From NCBI GenBank assembly GCA_944388075.1, contig CALXHI010000030.1, positions 1-64,000 of the forward strand: 64,000 nucleotides of DNA. The letters run 5' to 3'. This DNA is from an uncultured Clostridia bacterium. GTDB lineage: Bacteria; Bacillota; Clostridia; Oscillospirales; Ruminococcaceae. A program made the translations under genes and the position numbers. Position 1 is the stretch's first letter, and each line of letters opens with the position of its first letter. Below the pieces are notes generated by a model, which saw nothing but the letters and a program-made list of their open reading frames with translations, had not been told where the DNA came from and ran no database searches. Of this stretch, positions 15,529 through 24,508 are shown piece by piece.

Positions 15529-15702
15529 GGATTGCAAGCGGAACGTCTGATGTTCTCACCGTACGCCACAGCGCAAAACGGTAATCTGATTTCAGTGCAT
15601 ACAGCGCAGTGTGCGTATGCCTTGATATGCAGAGAGAAAAGAGCAGGACGATCCCGTTCTGCTCTTTGTTTTTCGACAAAACTTTGACTGGAGGTGCTCG
15701 CC
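15529..15702 (+). ncRNA. infC leader RNA with terminator (L20-leader-like attenuator)
   Basis: The leader ends in an intrinsic terminator upstream of infC. A 13-bp stem (15638-15650 AAAGAGCAGGACG with 15655-15667) is followed by GTTTTTC. Firmicutes infC operons are commonly controlled by a leader that binds ribosomal protein L20 and attenuates transcription (the L20 leader class). The position, the length and the terminator fit that class. I could not confirm the conserved L20-binding pseudoknot by eye. Confidence 0.7.
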
Positions 15703-16287
15703 ATAAGTAAGCAGGAACTGCAAATCAATGAGGAAATTCGTGACCGTGAGGTGCTCGTCATCGACGCAGACGGTACAAAGAGAGGCGTGATGTCTGCAAA
15801 GGATGCGCAGAAGCTCGCCTACGACCAAAACCTCGATCTCGTCAAGATTGCCCCGAATGCAACACCGCCCGTATGCCGTGTGATGGACTACGGCAAGTAT
15901 TGTTTCGAGCAGCAGAAACGAGAAAAGGAAGCACGGAAGAATCAGAAGGTCGTTGAGATTAAGGAAATCCGGATGTTCTCCGCCATCGATACGCATGATT
16001 TTGAAACGAAGGTATCCCAAGGCAAGAAGTTCTTGCAGGGCGGCGATAAGATCAAGGTTTCCGTTCGGTTCCGCAAACGTGCCATCGCACATCCCCATCT
16101 CGGCGAAGAGCTTCTCGAACGGTTTCGAGATGCTATCGGTGAGGTCGGCGTTGTCGATAAGCCGCCGAAAATGGAGGGTCGTGCCATCGTGATGTTCATG
16201 TCCCCCAAGCAGGCGAAGCCCGATAAGCCCGAAAAGTCGAAAAAATCCAAGAAGCAATCGGAGGATGCTCCGGCATCCGCTGAATAA
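15703..16287 (+). CDS. infC: Translation initiation factor IF-3, probably with an ATA start
   Basis: This protein of about 194 residues binds the 30S subunit, checks initiator tRNA pairing and keeps subunits apart. The N-domain starts SKQELQINEEIRDREV and contains AKDAQKLAYDQNLDLVKIAPNATPPVCRVMDYGKY. The linker is rich in Lys/Glu, and the C-domain (about 85-175) contains the RFRKR region. The Shine-Dalgarno GGAGG is at 15690-15694. The only standard in-frame start, GTG 15694, lies on its last base and cannot be used with it. ATA at 15703 has ideal 8-base spacing and gives the expected N-terminus. Rare start codons are known in infC, where IF-3 discriminates against them and so limits its own synthesis. 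rpmI and rplT follow. Confidence 0.96.
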   Translation: MSKQELQINEEIRDREVLVIDADGTKRGVMSAKDAQKLAYDQNLDLVKIAPNATPPVCRVMDYGKYCFEQQKREKEARKNQKVVEIKEIRMFSAIDTHDFETKVSQGKKFLQGGDKIKVSVRFRKRAIAHPHLGEELLERFRDAIGEVGVVDKPPKMEGRAIVMFMSPKQAKPDKPEKSKKSKKQSEDAPASAE

Positions 16288-16361
16288 TTGCTATGTCGAT
16301 ATGCGCAAACGGCGTTCAAGCCATGACGCATATACCATGTACATTTAAGGAGGAAGATCCC

Positions 16362-16580
16362 ATGGCAGCCGCTAAGGTCAAGAAAGTGAAAGTCAAGTCC
16401 CATTCCGGCGCAAAGAAGCGTTTTCAGGTTACCGGTACCGGTAAGGTCAAGTTCCAGCACGCTTACAAGCGTCACCGTCTGAATTCCAAGGACACCAAGG
16501 TGAAGCGTATTGCACGTAACGCCGGCGTTTGCACCAGTGCAAATGCTCCGACCATTCGTGAGATGGTCCCCTACAAGTAA
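16362..16580 (+). CDS. rpmI: 50S ribosomal protein bL35
   Basis: This 72-residue, very basic protein starts MAAAKVKKVKVKSHSGAKKR and has the family pattern KRFQVTGTGKVKFQHAYKRH, which packs into the large subunit. AAGGAGGAAG precedes the ATG. It sits between infC and rplT as in most Firmicutes. The C-terminus is slightly longer than average. Confidence 0.97.
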   Translation: MAAAKVKKVKVKSHSGAKKRFQVTGTGKVKFQHAYKRHRLNSKDTKVKRIARNAGVCTSANAPTIREMVPYK

Positions 16581-16656
16581 GAAGCAAATCTCAGCCGATC
16601 TCACGCATCCGGTTGCAGGGTGCGAAACGGAATTTTGATTACGGAGGTTTACGAAC

Positions 16657-17010
16657 ATGGCTCGTATTAAAGGCGCAATGATGACGCGCAAAAGAAGAAA
16701 TAAGGTTCTGAAGCTCGCAAAGGGCTATTGGGGCAGCAAATCCAAGCACTTCAAGATGGCGAAGCAGGCCGTCATGAAGTCCGGTCAGTATGCCTACATC
16801 GGCAGAAAGCAGAACAAGCGCAATTTCCGCAGACTGTGGATTGCTCGTATCTCTGCTGCATGTAAGCTCAACGGTATGAACTATTCCACTTTCATGAATG
16901 GCTGCAAGAAGGCGGGCATCACGCTCAATCGTAAGATGCTCTCCGAGATTGCGATTCATGATGCAGCAGGCTTTGCCGCCATCGTCGAGAAGGCCAAGGC
17001 TGCTCTGTAA
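16657..17010 (+). CDS. rplT: 50S ribosomal protein bL20
   Basis: This 117-residue basic protein binds 23S rRNA early in assembly. It has the typical start [26 protein letters not shown], the FRRLWIARI segment, and a globular C-terminal half ([25 protein letters not shown]) that in related bacteria also binds the infC leader as repressor. It is the last gene of the operon, with two hairpins following. Confidence 0.98.
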   Translation: MARIKGAMMTRKRRNKVLKLAKGYWGSKSKHFKMAKQAVMKSGQYAYIGRKQNKRNFRRLWIARISAACKLNGMNYSTFMNGCKKAGITLNRKMLSEIAIHDAAGFAAIVEKAKAAL

Positions 17011-17020
17011 GACAACCAGC

Positions 17021-17092
17021 GGCGTGGCAAGGACTTGTCCTTTGTCACGCCCTAACGCCAAACACGCTCTCTCGGATTCGTAGAGCGTGTTT
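17021..17092 (+). terminator. Tandem hairpins ending the infC operon
   Basis: The first stem pairs 17021-17033 with 17038-17051 (GGCGTG...CACGCC). The second is a perfect 11-bp stem (AAACACGCTCT 17060-17070 with 17082-17092). The T-tract is weak (TTTAGTTTG), so termination may be partial and let some transcripts run into the next gene. Confidence 0.65.
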
Positions 17093-17114
17093 AGTTTGTA
17101 TATGGGAGGATTGT

Positions 17115-17912
17115 ATGGCACTCGAACTTTTGCAGGTCGGTGCGACCAATCGCACGGTCAAAGCCTTTGTCCATTTGAATCGCAGCCGCTCGTTTCGAGA
17201 GAAGCAGCAGCAATTTGCGATGGAGGGCTATCGGCTGGTGCTCGATGCACTCGAATCCGGCATCTGCTGTGAGGCATTGCTCCTGACACCCCATGCAAAC
17301 GAACAGTATGGCAAGACGCTCCGTGCGGTTGCACCGGATGTCCGTATGCTCGAGATTTCTGAGCCGCTGGCGGCAGAGATTGCCGATACCGAATCGGCAC
17401 AGGGGGTGTTCGCCATTGCAAAGCAGGTGCGGGAGATGGATACGCTGCCTGCAACGCAAAGCCGCTGCCTGCTGCTGCATTGCTTGCAGGATCCATCCAA
17501 TCTCGGTGCAATTCTGCGTACCGCAGAAGCCCTCGGCATTGATGGTGTGTACCTCTATCAATGCTGTGACCTGTACAATCCGAAAACCATTCGGGCGAGC
17601 ATGGGTGCGCTGTTTCGCATACCGCTTAGCCGCTTAAAATCGATGGATGCGATATGGGAACACTGTGCCCCGATCGCATTGCCGACCTGCGCGGCGGTGA
17701 TCGAGCGGGATGCCATGCCGTTGCAAGCCTTTGACTTTACGCAGGGTGCAGTTGCTCTGATCGGCAATGAAGGCAACGGTCTGCCGCAGGATGTGATCGC
17801 ACATTGTAGCCATCGGTTGACCATCCCGATGTCGGCGGCATCCAATTCGCTCAATGCCGCCATGGCGGCCGGCATATTCCTGTGGGAAATGAATCGAACA
17901 ACAGAGAGGTGA
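17115..17912 (+). CDS. SpoU/TrmH-family RNA 2'-O-methyltransferase
   Basis: This 265-residue protein has an N-terminal substrate-binding domain (about 10-95) and a SPOUT knot domain that transfers methyl from SAM to a ribose 2'-OH of rRNA or tRNA. The three SpoU motifs are clear: QDPSNLGAILRTA (motif 1), ALIGNEGNGLPQDV (motif 2) and IPMSAASNSLNAAMAAGI (motif 3). Placement after rplT is common in clostridia, where the gene is annotated as a 23S rRNA methyltransferase, but the target nucleotide cannot be read here. Its stop lies 5 bp before the dprA start. Confidence 0.93.
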   Translation: MALELLQVGATNRTVKAFVHLNRSRSFREKQQQFAMEGYRLVLDALESGICCEALLLTPHANEQYGKTLRAVAPDVRMLEISEPLAAEIADTESAQGVFAIAKQVREMDTLPATQSRCLLLHCLQDPSNLGAILRTAEALGIDGVYLYQCCDLYNPKTIRASMGALFRIPLSRLKSMDAIWEHCAPIALPTCAAVIERDAMPLQAFDFTQGAVALIGNEGNGLPQDVIAHCSHRLTIPMSAASNSLNAAMAAGIFLWEMNRTTER

Positions 17913-17917
17913 ACGGG

Positions 17918-19207
17918 ATGTATCATGCCGATTACGAAGCGGAATTGCGCTATTGGGTTTGGCTTTCGATGATTTTCGGTGCGGAAAGCACAAGACTTTT
18001 GTGTGCGTTGCGCCAATATGACTCGCCGCAGGAAATTTATGACGCAATTCAGGCAGGACAGTTTACGGATTTTCCAGCCTATGCACAGAAATCGATGCTC
18101 AAATGCAGCATCGGTGAAGCAGACACGATGATCTATTACTGTAAGCAGCATGGCATCGAGCTGTTGTCGCTGTCTGACCCTCGCTATCCGTCTCCGCTGC
18201 GGAGCATTCAGGTGCCGCCGGTTCTGTTGACGGCGCAGGGCAATCTTAATTTGCTGAAAACACCGCTGATGCTTTCGGTGGTCGGTACCCGTAAGCCCTC
18301 GCCCTATACTGAACAGGTGACGCAGACCTTGATGCAGGAATTGGCGAAGTATGGATTTACGATTGTCAGCGGCTTTGCCAAGGGCGTGGACGGCATAGCC
18401 CATAAGGCGACGCTCGATGCCGGTGGTGCAACGATTGCTGTTTTGGGCTGCGGTGTCAATGTCAATTACCCGAGAGAGCATGCCGAATTGCGCAATCGGA
18501 TGCTGAGCAGCGGCAAGGGGCTCTTTCTGTCCGAATATCTGCCCGGCACCCAGCCGATACCGGCGAATTTCCCGAAGCGAAACCGTATTTTAAGTGGTTT
18601 AAGCTTCGGTACGGCAGTGATGGAGGCAGCCGATCGCAGCGGTTCTTTGCTGACGGCGCAGTATGCCAGTGAGCAGGGGCGAGCATTGCTCTGTGTACCG
18701 CCGGCGGATCTCTTTGATGCACGATATGCCGGTGTGATTTCTCTGCTGCGGGATGGTGCGATGTGTTTGATGAGCCATCGAGATGTGCTGCAGGCAATCT
18801 ATCTGCACGCACCGCAGCATATCAAACTGCCCGATTCCGAAACCTTGCGAGCGGCTGATTCGATGATTTTTGCTGATACCTTCCTGCTCGAATCGCAGCC
18901 GCAGGAAGCAAAGGCAAAATCCGCAAAAGCACAGAGCAAACAGGCGGACACAGCCGTTTCGGATATGGCAATTCCACTCACGATCGAAGATAGGCCTGAG
19001 TCGCCGACCGAATTTCGCAAGGAGATGCCCGAATCGGAGCTGGGAGCTGCCATCGTGATATGTCTGCGCACCAACGGTGCCATGTACGTTGATCACCTTG
19101 CTGCAAAGCTCGATGTGCCGCTCCATGCCTTGCTCACCGAACTGACCGTGCTCGAACTGGACGGCTTTGTCGAGTCGATGTTCGGAAAGCAATACTGTGC
19201 CCTATGA
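17918..19207 (+). CDS. dprA: DNA-processing protein DprA
   Basis: This 429-residue protein loads RecA on incoming single-stranded DNA during transformation. An N-terminal helical region (about 1-95) precedes the Rossmann-like core (about 110-300) with VVGTRKPSPY, SGFAKGVDGIAHKATLDAGG, VLGCGVNVNYPREH and the DNA-binding FPKRNRILSGLS segment. A Ser/Lys/Ala-rich linker leads to a C-terminal winged-helix of the DprA_WH type (about 370-429). ATG 17918 has GAGAGGTGA upstream and follows the methyltransferase stop directly. A repeat element begins at its stop codon. topA follows, a standard clostridial order. Confidence 0.95.
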   Translation: MYHADYEAELRYWVWLSMIFGAESTRLLCALRQYDSPQEIYDAIQAGQFTDFPAYAQKSMLKCSIGEADTMIYYCKQHGIELLSLSDPRYPSPLRSIQVPPVLLTAQGNLNLLKTPLMLSVVGTRKPSPYTEQVTQTLMQELAKYGFTIVSGFAKGVDGIAHKATLDAGGATIAVLGCGVNVNYPREHAELRNRMLSSGKGLFLSEYLPGTQPIPANFPKRNRILSGLSFGTAVMEAADRSGSLLTAQYASEQGRALLCVPPADLFDARYAGVISLLRDGAMCLMSHRDVLQAIYLHAPQHIKLPDSETLRAADSMIFADTFLLESQPQEAKAKSAKAQSKQADTAVSDMAIPLTIEDRPESPTEFRKEMPESELGAAIVICLRTNGAMYVDHLAAKLDVPLHALLTELTVLELDGFVESMFGKQYCAL

Positions 19208-19272
19208 GACACTACCGCACAGAGATTGTATGCGGCATTTGCCGTAGGCCGGTCTTTGTGCGGTGCTGCCTA
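19207..19272. repeat. ACCGCAC palindromic repeat, copy C (between dprA and topA)
   Basis: A 66-bp inverted repeat has outer arms of the form ACTACCGCACAGAGA and GTCTTTGTGCGGTGCT, with an inner hairpin (TGCGGCATTTGCCGTA). Its minus-strand sequence matches copy B at 49392 over ACCGCACAAAGACCG and the ACAATCT-TGTGCGGT end. It begins at the dprA stop. Confidence 0.7.
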
Positions 19273-19322
19273 TTTCAGCCCCTATAATGCGGCAGATTGC
19301 GCCGCAAGGAAAGGAAGAACTT

Positions 19323-21401
19323 ATGTCTGATCTCGTGATAGTAGAGTCGCCTGCGAAGGCGAAAACCATCCAGAAATATCTCGGTCCCGGATTTGAGGTT
19401 GTCGCCTCGATGGGACATATTCGTGACCTGCCCAAATCCCGCATGAGTGTTGATATCGAGCACAATTTCCAGCCCGTTTATGTTGAAATGAAGGGCAAGG
19501 AAGATGTCATTCGTGACCTCAAACAGCGTGCCAAAAAAGCCGATCAGGTCTGGCTCGCAACGGACCCTGACCGTGAGGGAGAGGCGATTTCTTGGCATTT
19601 GGCACAGCTTTTGGATTTGGATATCAATCGGAACAACCGTGTGGAATTCAATGAAATTACCCAAACCGGCGTCAAAAACGGTATGGCAAATCCTCACAAA
19701 ATCGATATGGATTTGGTCAATGCCCAGCAGGCTCGCCGGATTTTGGACCGCATTGTCGGCTATCAGCTCAGCCCGTTTCTCTGGCGTAAAATCCGCCGTG
19801 GACTGTCGGCAGGACGGGTGCAGTCGGTTGCGGTGCGTCTGGTGGTCGATCGAGAGAATGAGATTCGTGCATTTGTTCCCAGAGAATATTGGACGATCGA
19901 TGCCAAATTGACGGCAAAAAGCTCCCGCAAGGTCTTTGCCGCCCATCTGATCGAGATTGACGGCAAAAAGGCAGAGCTGACCAATGAGCAGGAAGCTAAT
20001 GCGGTGCTTGCTGCATTGCAGGGTGCGGATTTCATCGTAAAATCCGTGAAAAAGCGTGTGACATCCCGTCAGCCTGCACCGCCGTTCATTACGTCGACAC
20101 TCCAGCAGGAAGCCTCTCGTCGCATGGGATTTCAGGCTCGCCGCACCATGAAAGCGGCACAGGAATTGTATGAAGGTGTCGAGGTCGAAGGGCATGGCGC
20201 AGTCGGTTTGATCACCTATATGCGTACCGACAGCCTGCGCATTTCCGATGAGGCAAAGGCGGCTGCGGCGGACTATATCCGGCAAGCCTATGGCAAGTCC
20301 TATCTGCCGGCAACGCCCCGTACCTTCAAATCGAAGAAAAGTGCGCAGGATGCCCACGAGGCCATCCGTCCGACCATGCCTTCGCTGACACCCGATCAGG
20401 TCAAGAGCAGCTTGACCACCGACCAGTATAAGCTCTATAAGCTGATCTGGGAACGTTTTATCGCAAGCCAGATGGCGAATTGCCAGCTGGATACCGTTTC
20501 CGTTGACATTACCGCAAAGCACTGTCTGTTCCGTGCGTCGGGCTTCAGCGTGAAGTTTGACGGTTTTACGAAGCTTTACGAGGAGGCAAAGGATACCGTC
20601 AGCGAGGAGGACAATAAAGAGCTGCCGCCTATCGAAGAGGGTGATCCGCTCAAGGTCAAGTCGCTCGACGGCAATCAGCATTTCACACAGCCGCCGTCTC
20701 GTTATACCGAGGCGACCCTTATCAAAACGCTCGAGGAAAACGGTATCGGTCGTCCGTCAACCTTTGCGGCAACCGTCACCACCATTCTTTACCGCATGTA
20801 TGTCGAGCGGGATGGAAAGCAGCTGCGCCCGACACCGCTCGGTGAGGTCACGACCCAACTAATGAAGGAGCAGTTCAAGCAGATTGTAGATGTGCGCTTC
20901 ACGGCAGATATGGAAAGTGAACTCGATGAGGTCGAGCAGGGCAAGACCGATTGGGTCGGTTGTCTGCGGAAATTCTATGACGATTTCGAGAAAACGCTCA
21001 AACAGGCAGAGAAATCCATGGACGGTGTGCGGATGCGTGTGCCGGACGAGGAAACCGATGAGGTCTGTGAATTGTGCGGTAAGCCGATGGTTATTAAAAT
21101 CGGCAGATTCGGAAAATTCCTTGCCTGTACCGGATTTCCGGAATGCAAGAATACCAAGAAGATCATTACCCCGACCAAGGGCTTCTGCCCGCTCTGCGGC
21201 AAAAAGATTATCCTCAAGAAAAGCAAGAAGGGTCGCAGCTTCTATGGCTGCGAGGGCTATCCGGAGTGCAACTTCATGACATGGAGCACACCGGTGGAAG
21301 ACCGCTGTCCCAAATGCGGCAATACGCTCTTTAAGCGGGGCGGCAGATCGGGCAAGCTGGTCTGTGAAAAGCCCGATTGCGGCTTTGAGCGTCCGCTATG
21401 A
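19323..21401 (+). CDS. topA: DNA topoisomerase I (type IA)
   Basis: This 692-residue enzyme relaxes negative supercoils. The Toprim domain starts at the N-terminus (LVIVESPAKAKTIQKYLG) with the acidic cluster in WLATDPDREGEAISWH. The active-site tyrosine is Y299 in GLITYMRTDSLRIS. The C-terminus has three zinc ribbons with CxxC pairs (ELCGKPM, CPLCGKK, CPKCGNT), about residues 580-690. The chosen ATG has AAGGAAAGGAAG upstream. An upstream in-frame ATG at 19263 lies in the repeat region and lacks a signal. Its TGA overlaps the trmFO ATG by 4 bases. Confidence 0.97.
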   Translation: MSDLVIVESPAKAKTIQKYLGPGFEVVASMGHIRDLPKSRMSVDIEHNFQPVYVEMKGKEDVIRDLKQRAKKADQVWLATDPDREGEAISWHLAQLLDLDINRNNRVEFNEITQTGVKNGMANPHKIDMDLVNAQQARRILDRIVGYQLSPFLWRKIRRGLSAGRVQSVAVRLVVDRENEIRAFVPREYWTIDAKLTAKSSRKVFAAHLIEIDGKKAELTNEQEANAVLAALQGADFIVKSVKKRVTSRQPAPPFITSTLQQEASRRMGFQARRTMKAAQELYEGVEVEGHGAVGLITYMRTDSLRISDEAKAAAADYIRQAYGKSYLPATPRTFKSKKSAQDAHEAIRPTMPSLTPDQVKSSLTTDQYKLYKLIWERFIASQMANCQLDTVSVDITAKHCLFRASGFSVKFDGFTKLYEEAKDTVSEEDNKELPPIEEGDPLKVKSLDGNQHFTQPPSRYTEATLIKTLEENGIGRPSTFAATVTTILYRMYVERDGKQLRPTPLGEVTTQLMKEQFKQIVDVRFTADMESELDEVEQGKTDWVGCLRKFYDDFEKTLKQAEKSMDGVRMRVPDEETDEVCELCGKPMVIKIGRFGKFLACTGFPECKNTKKIITPTKGFCPLCGKKIILKKSKKGRSFYGCEGYPECNFMTWSTPVEDRCPKCGNTLFKRGGRSGKLVCEKPDCGFERPL

Positions 21402-22711
21402 GCAGGGTAACGGTAGTCGGGGCAGGGATGGCAGGCTGTGAAGCGGCATGGGTGCTGGCTGAGCATGGCGTTGCCGTCACGCTCTATGAGATGAAACCCA
21501 AACGCTTTTCGCCGGCACATCATATGCCGACCTTCGCAGAACTCGTCTGCTCCAATTCGCTGAAAGCCTCCCGTGTCGATTCTGCAGCAGGCTTGCTCAA
21601 AGCGGAGATGGAACGGCTCGGCTCATTGCTCGTACCCTGTGCAAAGGAATGTGCGGTGGAGGCAGGCGGCGCATTGGCGGTCGACCGCAACCAATTTTCG
21701 GCACACGTCACCGAGAAAATCCGCAGTCACCCGATGATCACCATCATCGAGGAAGAGGTTTCGTCAATTCCCGAAGGCGATGTGATTCTCGCAACCGGTC
21801 CGTTGACCTCCGATGCACTGCATGAACCGATTGCCGCTTTGACGGGAAAATCGCTGTATTTTTACGATGCCGCCGCCCCGATTGTGACAGGGGAGAGCAT
21901 TTCCCTCGACCGTGCTTTCTATGCCTCCCGATACGGCAAAGGCGGTGCGGAAGATTACCTCAACTGCCCGATGGACAAGGAAACCTATCTGGCATTCCAT
22001 CAGGCTTTGATTACCGCTGAAACCGTAGCATTGCACGAGTTTGAACGAGAGGGTTTGCGTGTGTATGAGGGCTGTATGCCGGTGGAAGTACTGGCAAAAC
22101 GGGGCGAGGATGCCATTCGCTATGGTATGATGAAGCCCGTGGGCTTGACCGATCCGCATACCGGACGGCGGCCCTATGCGGTCGTACAGCTCAGACGGGA
22201 AAATCGTGAGGGTACTATGTGGAATCTGGTCGGATTCCAGACAAACCTCAAATTCGGTGAGCAAAAGCGTGTATTTTCGATGATACCGGGACTGGAGAAC
22301 GCAGAATTTGTCCGGTATGGCGTGATGCACCGCAACAGCTTTCTTGACAGCCCCAAGCTGCTCGATGCGACCTATTCTCTGCGCAAAGAGCCACGCATTC
22401 GCTTTGCCGGACAGATGACCGGTGTCGAGGGCTATATGGAATCGGCAGGCAGTGGTCTGCTGGCAGGCTGGAATACGCTGCGCGCCTTGCAGGGACAATC
22501 GCCGCTCATTCTGCCGCCGGAAACCATGCTCGGCGCATTGACGGCGTATATCACCAATCCCGAGCAGGAGAATTTGCAGCCGATGGGCGCAAACATGGGC
22601 ATTTTGCCGATGCTACCGATTCGTTATAAGAACAAACAAGAGAAATATCAAGCGTATGCAGAGCGTGCGCTTTCGGCTTTGGAATCCGCTCTGGCGGCAG
22701 CCGGTATCTGA
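21398..22711 (+). CDS. trmFO: Folate-dependent tRNA (uracil-54-C5)-methyltransferase TrmFO
   Basis: This 437-residue flavoprotein makes ribothymidine at tRNA position 54 using methylenetetrahydrofolate. The N-terminal FAD-binding motif is VTVVGAGMAGCEAAWVLAEHG. Family signatures ALAVDRNQFSAHVTEKI, CPMDKETYLAFHQAL and QMTGVEGYMESAGSGLLAGWN are present. Full length. It is translationally coupled to topA by an ATGA overlap, and plsX follows after 36 bp. Confidence 0.97.
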   Translation: MSRVTVVGAGMAGCEAAWVLAEHGVAVTLYEMKPKRFSPAHHMPTFAELVCSNSLKASRVDSAAGLLKAEMERLGSLLVPCAKECAVEAGGALAVDRNQFSAHVTEKIRSHPMITIIEEEVSSIPEGDVILATGPLTSDALHEPIAALTGKSLYFYDAAAPIVTGESISLDRAFYASRYGKGGAEDYLNCPMDKETYLAFHQALITAETVALHEFEREGLRVYEGCMPVEVLAKRGEDAIRYGMMKPVGLTDPHTGRRPYAVVQLRRENREGTMWNLVGFQTNLKFGEQKRVFSMIPGLENAEFVRYGVMHRNSFLDSPKLLDATYSLRKEPRIRFAGQMTGVEGYMESAGSGLLAGWNTLRALQGQSPLILPPETMLGALTAYITNPEQENLQPMGANMGILPMLPIRYKNKQEKYQAYAERALSALESALAAAGI

Positions 22712-22747
22712 GCGCCACACAGAGCAAGCGGAGAACGGAGGAACATT

Positions 22748-23761
22748 ATGCGGATTATTTTGGATGCGATGGGCGGCGACAATGCCCCGCTCGCACCGCT
22801 GCAAGGTGCGGCAAAGGCGATCAAGGAATTGGGTGTAGAGGTGATACTCTGCGGTAAGGAGCAGCAGCTGCGTGCGCTTGCGGCAGAGCATCATATTGCT
22901 TTGGACGGCATCGAGATTTTACACAGCGATGATGTGATTACCATGGAGGATGCCCCGACCGATATCACGAAATCCAAATCCGGCTGTTCGATGGCAGTCG
23001 GCTTGACCGCACTCAAGGACGGTAAGGGCGATGCGTTTGTATCGGCAGGCAATTCGGGTGCGCTGCTGGTGGGTGCAACCATGATTCCACGCCGCATCAA
23101 GGGCATCAAGCGTGCAGCCATGGCACCGATTTTGCCAACAGAATCCGGGCATGCCATTCTGATGGATGCCGGTGCGAATGTGGATTGCCGTCCGGAAATG
23201 CTCGAGCAGTTCGCCGTCATGGGCAGTATTTACATGGAGAAGGTCATGGGGCAGGAAAAGCCGGCGGTCGGCTTGATCAACAACGGTACAGAGCCTTGCA
23301 AGGGTCGTGAGCTTGAGCAGGAAACCTATGCGCTGCTTCAGGCATCGGGTCTGAATTTTGCCGGCAATATTGAAGCAAGAGATGTGCCGATGGGCAGCTG
23401 TCAGGTGCTGATTACCGATGGCTTTACCGGCAATATCGTGCTGAAGCTCTATGAAGGCATGGCGAAATTTTTCTCCCATGCGCTGAAGAATATCTTCTCA
23501 GGCAGCGGCAAAATGGCTGCGCTGATCATCAAGGATAAACTGATGGCCTTCAAGGAAGCGACCGATTATAAGAATGTCGGTGGTGCGGTGCTGCTCGGCA
23601 TCTCGAAGCCCGTCATCAAGGCACATGGCAGCTCCGATGAAACGGCATTTTTCCATGCCATTCGTCAGGCGAAGATCTGCGTGGACGGTAAGATCGTCGA
23701 AACGATTACCGCATCGCTCGATGCTCGCAAAGCCGTCGATAAGGCAGGATCAGCATCGTAA
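22748..23761 (+). CDS. plsX: Phosphate acyltransferase PlsX
   Basis: This 337-residue enzyme converts acyl-ACP to acyl-phosphate at the start of phospholipid synthesis. The N-terminal signature MRIILDAMGGDNAP is complete, and SAGNSGALLVGA, DAGANVDCRPEMLEQFA and DGFTGNIVLKLYEG follow. GGAGGAACATT precedes the ATG. Clostridial order is usually plsX-acpP-rnc. Here rnc follows directly and no acyl carrier protein gene is present. Confidence 0.97.
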   Translation: MRIILDAMGGDNAPLAPLQGAAKAIKELGVEVILCGKEQQLRALAAEHHIALDGIEILHSDDVITMEDAPTDITKSKSGCSMAVGLTALKDGKGDAFVSAGNSGALLVGATMIPRRIKGIKRAAMAPILPTESGHAILMDAGANVDCRPEMLEQFAVMGSIYMEKVMGQEKPAVGLINNGTEPCKGRELEQETYALLQASGLNFAGNIEARDVPMGSCQVLITDGFTGNIVLKLYEGMAKFFSHALKNIFSGSGKMAALIIKDKLMAFKEATDYKNVGGAVLLGISKPVIKAHGSSDETAFFHAIRQAKICVDGKIVETITASLDARKAVDKAGSAS

Positions 23762-23797
23762 ATGATGCAGGATACAAACGAACAGGAGGTATCGAAT

Positions 23798-24490
23798 ATG
23801 CAAGCAAAACCACAATCCGGGCTGGAACAGCGCATCGGCTATCAATTCCGAGATCCGGCATTGCTCCGAGAGGCGCTCTGCCACTCGTCTTATGCCAACG
23901 AGCAGCGCAAGGCTTTGCACTGCAATGAACGGCTCGAGTTTTTGGGCGACAGCGTGCTTTCGATTGTTGTGTCCAAGCATTTGTTCACGCACTGTACCCA
24001 TCTGCCGGAAGGAGAGCTGACGAAGATTCGTGCCTCGTTGGTCTGTGAGCGGTCGCTGCACGGTTGGGCGAATCAAATCGGACTGGGCGACTATCTGCTG
24101 CTCGGACATGGGGAAATCATGTCGGGGGGCAGGGAGCGTCCGTCCATTCTGGCAGATGCGTTTGAAGCCGTCATCGCAGCACTGTTCCTCGATGGCGGCA
24201 TGGATGCCGCAAGAAAATTCATTCTCGGGTTCATGCCGGAAAAATTCGACCGTCCGTCCAATGCGTTTCACGACTACAAAACCGCTTTGCAGGAGGTCAT
24301 TCAACAGAATCCCGAGGAGCATTTGGAATATGTGTTGGTCGGCGAGGAAGGTCCCGATCATGCAAAATCCTTCCATATGGAAGTGCGCCTGAATTCCAAT
24401 GTTATCGGACGAGGTTCGGGCAAGAGCAAAAAAATCGCAGAGCAAATGGCGGCGAAGGAAGCCCTCGAATTGATGGGCGCAGAGCCGTAA
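23798..24490 (+). CDS. rnc: Ribonuclease III
   Basis: This 230-residue double-strand-specific RNase matures rRNA and some mRNAs. The catalytic domain (1 to about 150) has the signature NERLEFLGDSVLSIVVSK (from N43) and the downstream acidic D/E pair in ILADAFEAVIAALFLDGG. A C-terminal double-stranded RNA-binding domain (about 155-228) ends SKKIAEQMAAKEALELM. ATG 23798 has AGGAGGTATCG upstream. An earlier in-frame ATG at 23762 abuts the plsX stop and has no Shine-Dalgarno. smc follows after 18 bp. Confidence 0.96.
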   Translation: MQAKPQSGLEQRIGYQFRDPALLREALCHSSYANEQRKALHCNERLEFLGDSVLSIVVSKHLFTHCTHLPEGELTKIRASLVCERSLHGWANQIGLGDYLLLGHGEIMSGGRERPSILADAFEAVIAALFLDGGMDAARKFILGFMPEKFDRPSNAFHDYKTALQEVIQQNPEEHLEYVLVGEEGPDHAKSFHMEVRLNSNVIGRGSGKSKKIAEQMAAKEALELMGAEP

Positions 24491-24508
24491 CAGCATTAGG
24501 AGAACCGG

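Noticed and set aside
19211..19275. CRISPR-like repeats from the recurring ACCGCAC motif
   Set aside because: The copies are dispersed singly over 42 kb, are palindromic, and have no regular spacers or cas genes nearby.
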